The notes under the pieces are model-generated. The model was not told the origin of the DNA. It saw only the letters and a list, made by a program, of their open reading frames with translations, and did not search any database. The position numbers and the translations under genes are program-made. From Rhodospirillaceae bacterium (GTDB lineage: Bacteria; Pseudomonadota; Alphaproteobacteria; UBA8366): DNA of 6,086 nt. Of the stretch, positions 1 through 5,397 are shown piece by piece. Location: the NCBI GenBank assembly GCA_002718015.1, contig PBCW01000064.1, positions 1-6,086 on the forward strand, given 5' to 3'. Each line of letters begins with the position of its first letter. Position 1 is the first letter of the stretch.

Positions 1-400
1 CATACACAAAGTAAATCGCAAATTATTTTGAGTAAAAATTAAATAAAATTTAAAGTTATTTGTGCAATTGAAAATATTAAAACATTTTTTTTACTTATAA
101 TTTTATCGAGTTTTTTAAACGTTTCTGAATTGTATTTTTTTATCCCATTCAAATTCGTTTCAAAACACTTTATCCTTTTCGAACAAATAGCATGGTCTCG
201 AAACACCTCTTTTATCTTAAAAAGTCATCCTTTTTGCTAATTTGCTGCTAGCGATACAAACAGTGGGACCATATCTGATACATAAATCTGTTCAGCAGCT
301 AAACACATAAATAAATAAATAAATACGCTTAAAGGGGCCGCCATTGATCTCAAAGCCAGCATTTCCGATCAAATGATTGGTTGCCATCCAAATTTTTTTT
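1..400. other. AT-rich non-coding stretch at left edge
   Basis: No open frame of useful length is seen on either strand; stops are dense in all frames. The stretch is dominated by A and T runs. It contains about 4.75 copies of ATAA at 307-325, a small hairpin (AAAAAG at 219-224 with CTTTTT at 230-235), and a longer-range inverted match (192-199 with 265-272). It lies downstream of the minus-strand VOC gene, so it may hold that gene's 3' end, but I see no GC-rich stem followed by a T tract in the right orientation. Confidence 0.7.
307..325. repeat. ATAA tetranucleotide microsatellite
   Basis: Four full ATAA units and a partial fifth run in tandem without interruption. They lie in non-coding DNA, about 75 bases beyond the stop of the minus-strand VOC gene. 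Such tracts can change length by strand slippage. Nothing here shows that this one regulates a gene. Confidence 0.8.
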
Positions 401-814
401 CTACCCTTTAAGTTCGATCATATTTCCCTCCGGATCATAAAGGTAAAGTGACGGACCCATTCCGTTTGAACCATAGCGCGTCCCAAATTCGCCTAATCGC
501 ACCCCGGCCGAGCTGAGATGATTTATTACCTGTTCTTTGTCAAACCCCTCTATTCTCAGACAAAAATGATCCATACTTCCCACTTCGGAGCCAGATGACG
601 TATTTAACCCGCCTCTACGCCTAAGTTTCCCCGCGCAATCGATCAAATCAATCAAACTCGTCCCCGCACGCAGCTGCACAAGGCCCAAATCCGCGACCTC
701 ACGTTCTTGGATACAACCGAGGATATCGCAATAAAAAGTTATCATTACCTCTATATTTTGCACACGAAGTACTAAATGATCCAAACCAATAATTCTAAAC
801 GGGATTTCCTGCAT
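401..814 (-). CDS. VOC-fold protein (glyoxalase/dioxygenase superfamily)
   Basis: This encodes a small cytoplasmic single-domain protein of 137 residues, the usual size of one VOC domain built from two beta-alpha-beta-beta-beta units. The first strand carries GLDHLVLRV (His13), the second unit opens with MDHFCLRI (His83), and the C-terminus has the family ending YLYDPEGNMIEL, whose Glu134 is the expected third ligand. His13, His83 and Glu134 fit the metal-binding triad of this superfamily. The substrate cannot be read from the sequence: members include lyases, epimerases, dioxygenases and resistance proteins. I chose the ATG at 814 because it follows GGAG (826-823) at an 8-base spacing. An upstream in-frame ATG at 847 would add 11 residues (MYSIFKAGELK) that do not belong to the domain and has no clear ribosome binding site. 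The gene is divergent from the PP2C-like gene. Family assignment is strong; function is unknown. Confidence 0.9.
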   Translation of the reverse strand: MQEIPFRIIGLDHLVLRVQNIEVMITFYCDILGCIQEREVADLGLVQLRAGTSLIDLIDCAGKLRRRGGLNTSSGSEVGSMDHFCLRIEGFDKEQVINHLSSAGVRLGEFGTRYGSNGMGPSLYLYDPEGNMIELKG

Positions 815-822
815 TTTAAGTT

Positions 823-826
823 CTCC
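823..826 (-). promoter_or_regulatory. Shine-Dalgarno site deciding the VOC start
   Basis: GGAG on the minus strand lies 8 bases before the ATG at 814-812. The alternative ATG at 847 is preceded by AT-rich sequence with no purine-rich match, so the downstream start is preferred. Confidence 0.65.
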
Positions 827-847
827 AGCTTTAAAAATGCTGTACAT

Positions 848-866
848 ATTTTCATTTAATGGAAAT
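848..866. repeat. 19-base imperfect palindrome upstream of VOC gene
   Basis: ATTTTCATT (848-856) and AATGGAAAT (858-866) are inverted copies around a central T, with 8 of 9 positions complementary and the remaining pair a possible G-T. It sits about 34 bases upstream of the preferred VOC start, between the divergent VOC and PP2C-like genes. It could be an operator, but very AT-rich DNA yields such matches by chance. Confidence 0.4.
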
Positions 867-887
867 CAATACATCACATTTTTAGTA

Positions 888-901
888 TAATACTTGTATT
901 A
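888..901. repeat. Perfect 6-2-6 inverted repeat in divergent spacer
   Basis: TAATAC (888-893) and GTATTA (896-901) are exact inverted copies separated by TT. The element lies between the divergent VOC and PP2C-like genes and overlaps a TATAAT-like hexamer at 886-891. Its shape fits a dimeric repressor site. No known regulator consensus is recognised. Confidence 0.4.
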
Positions 902-1014
902 ATGTCATATATGAAATATAATTACACAATCTATAAACAATTGTACAAAAATTCAGGAAAAATTATTATAAACTTATTTTGTCGGCTGAATAGTTTCACA
1001 GGAATTCAATAGCG

Positions 1015-1794
1015 ATGAGTTGGCATGCTGCCGTCGATTACAGAAAAGCGAAAGCAGAAAATCCCTCTCTTTCGCCTGCTATGGATTATGGGGAAGTTCA
1101 CAAAGTCGGTGAAGACGTAATAATTGCAGCACTTTCTGATGATATTGGAGAGATTATCCCTTCACACAACTTAGCAAGAGTAGCAGTAAAAGAGGCCATT
1201 ACAAATCTTTTAGAGGACAGTCATTACTTGGCAAAACTTGTTGATTGCCCAGAAGTAGGTACAGCAACCCCCTTATTTCAGAAACTTTGCGAGAGTGTTA
1301 GGTCAGCGCTGATAAGGCAACTCATCAACGACAGAAATACCTCGCTTGTTTTATCCCCTACTCTGATTGTCATAATAGCTAGTCCGGCTGGTACAATCGC
1401 AATGCGTGTTGGAGATGGCTCTATTGTCTATCGGCAGAGTGGCAGGAGCTATGTATCAATGTTCCAACAAGATCCTGAAAATGCAGATCCAACTTCAATT
1501 GTTGCCCCAAATGCGCTGGAGAAAATGGAAATTGCTTTTCAACCCGGAATTGCAGAATTTATCTGCGCCTCTACCGGAGGCCTTATTCCACTATCTATCC
1601 AAGAAACTGAACACCGGCCACGCGCTCCTTTTTTCCGTCCACTTGATCAATGTGCCGCTATGGCAGAAACAGATGACGACATCCACCGCGGGCTTCGGGC
1701 CTTCCTTCGATCAGCACCCTTCATCGATCATCTTCAAAAAGATTGTACGCTCATGCTCGGAGGCTACCGCTCCAACGGATACTGCGCTGCATAA
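1015..1794 (+). CDS. PP2C-like protein, probable pseudophosphatase
   Basis: This encodes a soluble protein of 259 residues with no signal peptide or membrane segment. It resembles the bacterial PP2C_2 type of Ser/Thr phosphatase (YegK-like) across its length: an MSW start, a possible first-strand Asp24, the LSDDIGE segment (41-46 region) where active members have ADGAGS, TLIVIIASPAGTIAMRVGDG (116-135), STGGL (186-190) where active members have TDGL, APFFRPL (204-210), and FLRSAP followed by KDCTL (242-246) where active members have DDKTL. By this hand alignment Asp42 is kept, but the Asp of TDG is Gly188 and the metal Asp of the last motif is Lys242. Two of the usual metal ligands are therefore missing, which argues against normal catalysis. 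The frame is intact, so it is not a decayed gene. AGGAA at 1000-1004, 10 bases before the ATG, supports the start. YegK-like genes often sit beside a kinase or vWA gene; none is visible. Fold call is moderate; loss of activity is inference. Confidence 0.75.
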   Translation: MSWHAAVDYRKAKAENPSLSPAMDYGEVHKVGEDVIIAALSDDIGEIIPSHNLARVAVKEAITNLLEDSHYLAKLVDCPEVGTATPLFQKLCESVRSALIRQLINDRNTSLVLSPTLIVIIASPAGTIAMRVGDGSIVYRQSGRSYVSMFQQDPENADPTSIVAPNALEKMEIAFQPGIAEFICASTGGLIPLSIQETEHRPRAPFFRPLDQCAAMAETDDDIHRGLRAFLRSAPFIDHLQKDCTLMLGGYRSNGYCAA

Positions 1795-1864
1795 CTTTCT
1801 AATTTTCACCAAGGCGTAAATAAAAATGGTACCAATACTTTCCATTGAGTCCTGCATGTGCGAT

Positions 1865-1887
1865 TTATTGTTCAGTAAGAACATTAA
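1865..1887 (+). repeat. 9-5-9 inverted repeat abutting the SDR ribosome binding site
   Basis: The arms TTATTGTTC (1865-1873) and GAACATTAA (1879-1887) are complementary at 8 of 9 positions, with the loop AGTAA. The inner five pairs (TGTTC with GAACA) are perfect. The right arm shares its last two bases with the purine-rich Shine-Dalgarno stretch at 1886-1893. It could be an operator for a dimeric regulator, or a hairpin in the mRNA affecting ribosome access. Confidence 0.5.
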
Positions 1888-1893
1888 GGGAGA
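1886..1893 (+). promoter_or_regulatory. Shine-Dalgarno site deciding the SDR start
   Basis: AAGGGAGA lies 5 bases before the ATG at 1899. This favours that start over the in-frame TTG at 1845, whose extra 18 residues precede the normal SDR N-terminus (xLxGKVALISG). Confidence 0.85.
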
Positions 1894-1898
1894 ACGAC

Positions 1899-2726
1899 AT
1901 GCCTGGCCGACTGGAAGGAAAGGTGGCTTTAATATCTGGTGCTGGATCCTGCGGCCCCGGTTGGGGTAACGGGCGAGCTACTGCTACTCTGTTTGCTCGA
2001 GAGGGAGCAAAAATATTCGCTGTCGATCTTAATCAAGAAGCCGTTGAGGAAACTGCCAAAACGATTCAAGACGAAGGTAACGAGTGCACAACTTATTGTT
2101 GTGACGTGACGAATGCCGAATCCGTCAATGAGATGGTTACTTCATGCGTCGACCGTTTTGGTCAGGTAGATGTGCTTCAAAATAATGTTGGTGGATCAGC
2201 CGCGGGCGGAGCAATGGACATGGAGGAAGAGGTTTGGGACGAACAAATGGATCATAACCTTAAGCACGTCTTCCTAGTTACAAAAGCAGTTCTTCCAATA
2301 ATGGTTAAAAATAAAACCGGCTCAATAATTAACATGTCTTCAACTTCTGGACTTACCTATGGCGGTGCTTTTCAAATTGCTTATTGCACTACCAAAGCTG
2401 CGATCAGGCGTTTTAGCGAAGCGGTGGCAATTGAATTTGCGGGCCGAGGAGTCCGATGCAATACGATTATTCCAGGCCAGCTACACACCCCGATGGTTGA
2501 AACACGGCTTGCCCAACAACGAACTGGTGGGAATATTAAAAAGTTAATCGAAACACGTAATGCGCGTATCCCGCTTGGTCAGATGGGCGACGGTTTTGAC
2601 GTTGCATATGCCGCAGTCTACCTTGGTTCAGATGAGTCTAAATTCGTCACAGGAAGTGAGATTAAGCTTGATGGCGCAATGACATTAAAATGCACCAACC
2701 TGCCGGATGACTACCCCACTGATTAA
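1899..2726 (+). CDS. Classical short-chain dehydrogenase/reductase (SDR)
   Basis: This encodes a 275-residue cytoplasmic NAD(P)-dependent oxidoreductase of ordinary classical-SDR length. The Rossmann start is KVALISGAGS. The glycine-rich loop is longer than the standard TGxxxGxG form, reading SGAGSCGPGWGNG (13-25). Asp43 at the end of the second strand suggests NAD(H) rather than NADP(H). CDV at 68-70 contacts adenine, NNVG (95-98) is the family NNAG motif, and the catalytic tetrad is Asn120, Ser148, Tyr162 and Lys166 (YCTTK). PG at 192-193 and the TGSEIKLDGA ending (251-260) complete the fold. The substrate is unknown; probably an alcohol or keto compound, or an acyl-CoA derivative. It begins 104 bases after the PP2C-like gene and has its own strong Shine-Dalgarno site, so co-transcription is possible but not shown. 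It is convergent with the phosphate transport operon. Family call is near certain, and all catalytic residues are present. Confidence 0.96.
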   Translation: MPGRLEGKVALISGAGSCGPGWGNGRATATLFAREGAKIFAVDLNQEAVEETAKTIQDEGNECTTYCCDVTNAESVNEMVTSCVDRFGQVDVLQNNVGGSAAGGAMDMEEEVWDEQMDHNLKHVFLVTKAVLPIMVKNKTGSIINMSSTSGLTYGGAFQIAYCTTKAAIRRFSEAVAIEFAGRGVRCNTIIPGQLHTPMVETRLAQQRTGGNIKKLIETRNARIPLGQMGDGFDVAYAAVYLGSDESKFVTGSEIKLDGAMTLKCTNLPDDYPTD

Positions 2727-2754
2727 AGAAAAACTTGAATACCATTCCGAAAGT

Positions 2755-2774
2755 CCGGAGTTTTGAAAAACTGG
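2755..2774. other. Weak hairpin between convergent genes
   Basis: AGTTTT (2759-2764) and AAAACT (2767-2772) are inverted copies. Flanking CC (2755-2756) and GG (2773-2774) can extend the stem past a GG bulge. It lies about 30 bases after the SDR stop, where a terminator would be expected. No T tract follows on the plus strand, so it is only a candidate 3'-end structure. Confidence 0.25.
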
Positions 2775-2832
2775 GATTGTGCGTTATTCAATATTTTTAC
2801 TGAACCCGAGCGAAAACTGTTAGTGATTACCG

Positions 2833-2857
2833 AGACAAAATGCCAGGTATTCTGTCT
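2833..2857 (-). other. Stem-loop 26 bases past the PiT stop
   Basis: Read on the minus strand, AGACAGAA (2857-2850) pairs with TTTTGTCT (2840-2833) over 8 positions including one G-U, around a 9-base loop. The G-U becomes an A-C mismatch on the plus strand, so the structure suits the PiT transcript better. It is in the right place for the operon's 3' end, but no U tract follows, so it is not a standard intrinsic terminator. Confidence 0.35.
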
Positions 2858-2883
2858 TTATCAAAAACTTTCGAGTACCTTAA

Positions 2884-4353
2884 CTACTTTGCTCGAAATA
2901 ATTTAATGAGAAATTGCAGATCTTGTTTCAATATTTGATTGTATCGTTTGTTTTCCTTCTTTCTCCATGAGCTAGAGCGTTTTGCGAGATCATCTTTCAA
3001 CATCCACTCATAAGGGTAAAAACGACCATTGAGTTGATGTACTGCTTCTAAACGTTCCGGGCTAAGTAGTCCACGGTTGAGCTTAGTAAAAAACTTTTGA
3101 TCAATCAAAATTGGGGTGCGTCGAGAAAAGTCCATTATTTTCTCGCGATCTCGCGCACTGTATTTTCCAATTTCTATCAAGGCTTGGTCCATCGCTACCG
3201 CATTATCATATCGCTCGCCTATGATTGGCTCTAGCGCCGATTGCGACACTCCTGCCTTTGCAAGTCGATCAAGAGCATCATTACTAAGAAAATAGGGTAC
3301 AACACGAAAGGTTTGTTGATTAAAAACATTCTGCAAAAAGAAAAGACCTAAAAAACAGATCACGCTCGCGATTACCGGCGTCACAATCCAGCCCAAACTT
3401 ATCGAACCAAAAACTCTCCACCTTAATCCCTGTCCGCCTTGAACAAGAGCGATGCCTAAAACCGCTCCAACAACAGCCTGTGAACTCGAAACGGGCACCA
3501 ACGGTATAGACGGCAGCCCCCTGTTCTCTAATGCATATTTTAATCCCTCCGAAGCGAACAAAAAAAGAACAATAGAATGCGAGACCACAGCAACCCAGGC
3601 GCCCACAGGTGATAGAGGCAGTAAGTCGTTCCCAATGGTCATCATTACCCGCTTTGAATATGTAAAAACGCCAACCGCTATAGCGATAGCACCCATCAAA
3701 AATAACTGCTGCATCGAGGACAAAGTAAAAAAGCCCCCGATAGATATATTATCAAATGGTGATGCGGAGACGAAGACACCCACGACATTGGCAATGTTAT
3801 TTGCCCCTAAACTATATGATCCAAATGCCCCAGCTAGTAACAATCCTAATCGGGTATAGGCGTCGACCCTTATTAAATGTATCTTGGCAAATCTCATTGC
3901 CTTGACTGTAATCTTAAATATTACTGCGCCAAAAATAGCAGCAAGAAGTGGACAAAGAACCCATGTGCTTATTATTTTGGTTAGCGTATTAGCGTCGGTG
4001 AGCGTGCCACTAAAAAGGTTCCAACCTATGATAGCTCCGACAATCGCCTGACTAGTAGACACCGGCAGACCTGCTTTTGTCATCAAATAAACTGATAACG
4101 CAGCAGAAAGAGCAGCCATGAAGGCGCCGGGCAATGCATTTACTGCACCCAGCTTACTAAGGGTACTAGCAGTACCGGCACCACCCCAAACAGCTCCTAT
4201 AATAATAAAAATTGAACAGATGATGGCTGCCGTAGAAAATCTCACCATCCTAGTCCCCACAGCCGTACCAAATACATTGGCTGCATCGTTGGCACCCAAT
4301 GCCCATCCTAAAAATAGGCCACTACTTAAAAATATGAGAACACTGGCGTCCAA
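2884..4353 (-). CDS. pit: PiT-family inorganic phosphate transporter
   Basis: This encodes an inner-membrane secondary phosphate transporter (PHO4/PiT family) of 489 residues. It shows the family's two inverted repeats. The first carries GANDAANVFGTAVGT (20-34) and GLPVSTSQAIVGAIIG (95-110); the second carries GANNIANVVGVFV (183-195) and PVSSSQAVVGAVLG (287-300). About ten hydrophobic segments fill residues 1-340. The acidic residue of the first GAND is Asn186 in the second repeat, a form I recall as common in some PiT branches. Residues from about 350 to 489 are hydrophilic, a long soluble tail ending in a Lys/Arg-rich stretch. The start codon is TTG (4353-4351). It is forced: an in-frame TAA lies six bases upstream and the first membrane segment begins at once. 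No Shine-Dalgarno match precedes it, so translation probably depends on coupling to the DUF47 gene just upstream. Members typically move Pi, often as metal phosphate, with H+ or Na+; the coupling ion cannot be told here. Confidence 0.95.
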   Translation of the reverse strand: MDASVLIFLSSGLFLGWALGANDAANVFGTAVGTRMVRFSTAAIICSIFIIIGAVWGGAGTASTLSKLGAVNALPGAFMAALSAALSVYLMTKAGLPVSTSQAIVGAIIGWNLFSGTLTDANTLTKIISTWVLCPLLAAIFGAVIFKITVKAMRFAKIHLIRVDAYTRLGLLLAGAFGSYSLGANNIANVVGVFVSASPFDNISIGGFFTLSSMQQLFLMGAIAIAVGVFTYSKRVMMTIGNDLLPLSPVGAWVAVVSHSIVLFLFASEGLKYALENRGLPSIPLVPVSSSQAVVGAVLGIALVQGGQGLRWRVFGSISLGWIVTPVIASVICFLGLFFLQNVFNQQTFRVVPYFLSNDALDRLAKAGVSQSALEPIIGERYDNAVAMDQALIEIGKYSARDREKIMDFSRRTPILIDQKFFTKLNRGLLSPERLEAVHQLNGRFYPYEWMLKDDLAKRSSSWRKKENKRYNQILKQDLQFLIKLFRAK

Positions 4354-4359
4354 TGTATA

Positions 4360-5022
4360 TTAAACCGAACGCTTCAGAGCGTAAATTGCCAAACGATCAG
4401 CTACGTCCTCTGACCAATCAGCAATATTATCAATGCTTTCGACAAAATATCGCAGGTGCATTTTTTGAGCAAGATCTAGTTTCGATGCAAATATCTGCCG
4501 CTTTAATTTCGTAGAAACTTTGTCGGCCTCGGTTTCGTAAAACATTACTTTGTGATTATGATAAGAGACCCTATCAAAATCGCGAAAAAAAGCGCGCGAC
4601 GATCGGGCCAACGCCTCCACAGATTGTACAACCATTTCGGTCAGTTCCTTGAAAAGAGCATGGTGCTCATCCGGGATTATTGGCTTTTCTATGTCAAAGG
4701 CCCAAAGTGAGCTTTCGCAAAGATTGAGCACATCATCCAATGTTTCGATAAGACCTAGAACATCTCCGCGACTTTCAGGAATTAAAGTTTGCGAATAAAG
4801 CTGCGATTCAATTTCACGACGCAATACATCAGCTGCAGTCTCATTGTCATTAACGTCCTTGCGCTTCGCAGCAAAATCTTCGCTATGGCCGTCCAAAAGA
4901 TAGGACTTGATCGCTAAATCAAACAACAAGGCAGATTCGGATAACCTATCGAGAAATTCATCGATTTTATGTTCTAAGGCTTTTGATCTGCCAAACATGA
5001 ACATATTCTTTGGTAAAACCAT
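4360..5022 (-). CDS. DUF47/PhoU-like accessory protein of PiT
   Basis: This encodes a 220-residue, all-helical cytoplasmic protein of the DUF47 (PhoU-like, Pit accessory) family. Expected acidic motifs, which bind metal in PhoU-type folds, appear in order: ETAAD (61-65), ESRGDVLGLIETLDD (83-97), ETEAD (163-167), and ESIDNIAD with SEDVAD near the C-terminus (195-209). No membrane segment or signal peptide is present. It lies immediately upstream of the PiT gene with six bases between stop and start, the usual DUF47-PiT operon order (compare orfA-pit of Sinorhizobium), so a role in controlling or assisting the transporter is likely. I prefer the ATG at 5022, which has AGGGA four bases upstream. 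An in-frame TTG at 5052 would add ten residues but lacks a ribosome binding site. No PHO-box-like repeat was seen upstream, so regulation is unknown. Family assignment is firm; mechanism is inferred from context. Confidence 0.92.
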   Translation of the reverse strand: MVLPKNMFMFGRSKALEHKIDEFLDRLSESALLFDLAIKSYLLDGHSEDFAAKRKDVNDNETAADVLRREIESQLYSQTLIPESRGDVLGLIETLDDVLNLCESSLWAFDIEKPIIPDEHHALFKELTEMVVQSVEALARSSRAFFRDFDRVSYHNHKVMFYETEADKVSTKLKRQIFASKLDLAQKMHLRYFVESIDNIADWSEDVADRLAIYALKRSV

Positions 5023-5026
5023 GACA

Positions 5027-5031
5027 TCCCT
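5027..5031 (-). promoter_or_regulatory. Shine-Dalgarno-like site supporting the DUF47 start
   Basis: AGGGA on the minus strand lies four bases before the ATG at 5022-5020. The spacing is short but acceptable. The alternative TTG at 5052 is preceded by no purine-rich match. Confidence 0.5.
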
Positions 5032-5303
5032 GTTAAAGATATTATTTTCCAAGATGAATCATAATAGTTAAGAATAGCATAATACCGAAATATTACACAA
5101 TGAATTTAATAACAAGTAATAATTTTTTATTTCAACTTTAATTTAAATATCTTTTTTTATTTACAATCTATTCAACGAAATATATTTTTGATTATAAAAT
5201 TTACCGTTTATAATTTATACTATTACTATTATATTATTTTTGTTTTTCTTAAACAAACTCACAAATAATCCAAGAGAACCACGGATTGCTATCTCGGTTG
5301 TTA

Positions 5304-5319
5304 CGGTTCGGCTAAACCG
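5304..5319 (+). other. Small stem-loop in GC-rich island
   Basis: CGGTT (5304-5308) and AACCG (5315-5319) form a perfect 5-base stem around a 6-base loop. A second CGGTT at 5295-5299 could compete for the same partner, which would give two mutually exclusive folds. It lies about 80 bases upstream of the crotonase start and may be in that gene's leader. Confidence 0.35.
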
Positions 5320-5348
5320 CGGTCCCGCCGACTAGACAAGTTCCGATT

Positions 5349-5368
5349 TCCAAGTTAATCCAAGTTAA
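5349..5368. repeat. Tandem perfect 10-base direct repeat
   Basis: The unit TCCAAGTTAA occurs twice with no gap, giving a period of one DNA helical turn. It ends 29 bases before the crotonase ATG. The related 9-mer TAATCCAAG found at its junction (5356-5364) occurs again at 5266-5274. Its position and phasing suit a regulator-binding site; the regulator is unknown. Confidence 0.6.
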
Positions 5369-5386
5369 AACTCAGTAACTATAATC

Positions 5387-5392
5387 AGGGGA
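5387..5392 (+). promoter_or_regulatory. Shine-Dalgarno site of the crotonase gene
   Basis: AGGGGA lies five bases before the ATG at 5398, a strong match at good spacing that fixes the start of the right-edge gene. Confidence 0.85.
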
Positions 5393-5397
5393 AATCA

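Larger units (their letters stand above)
5053..5397. other. AT-rich divergent spacer with a GC-rich island
   Basis: This separates the minus-strand phosphate operon from the plus-strand crotonase gene and should carry both promoters. Bases 5053-5270 are almost pure A/T and I cannot pick one promoter among many TATAAT-like hexamers. At about 5275-5345 composition changes sharply to GC-rich. That island holds CGGTT at 5295-5299 and again at 5304-5308, either of which can pair with AACCG at 5315-5319. Next come two tandem 10-base repeats (5349-5368) and the crotonase ribosome binding site. No gene or tRNA is recognised. Confidence 0.7.

Noticed and set aside
1406..1819. A 137-codon plus-strand frame overlapping the PP2C-like gene
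   Set aside because: It lies almost wholly inside the PP2C-like gene in another frame, has no ribosome binding site and no family resemblance; the PP2C frame carries clear motifs.
1869..1883. TGTTC-N5-GAACA as a LexA (SOS) box
   Set aside because: Spacing and half-site arrangement do not match the LexA sites I know in Gram-positives or in enteric or alpha-proteobacteria, and an SDR is not a typical SOS gene.
2755..2774. Intrinsic terminator of the SDR gene
   Set aside because: The stem is short and bulged and no T tract follows on the plus strand; kept only as a weak hairpin.
5023..5275. PHO box upstream of the DUF47-PiT operon
   Set aside because: No pair of CTGTCAT-like repeats with proper spacing was found on either strand; the area is low-complexity A/T.
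5240..5335. Possible 31-codon small gene from a TTG through the GC-rich island
   Set aside because: Weak start codon in a T-rich run, no Shine-Dalgarno site, and a composition that changes halfway; no reason to believe it is translated.
5290..5345. GGTTCGGCT in the GC-rich island as a tRNA T-arm
   Set aside because: Stem and loop lengths do not fit a T-arm and no anticodon arm, acceptor stem or CCA region can be found around it.
5380..5385. TATAAT as the -10 element of the crotonase gene
   Set aside because: Transcription would begin within or after the Shine-Dalgarno site at 5387-5392, and there is no convincing -35 hexamer at the right distance.
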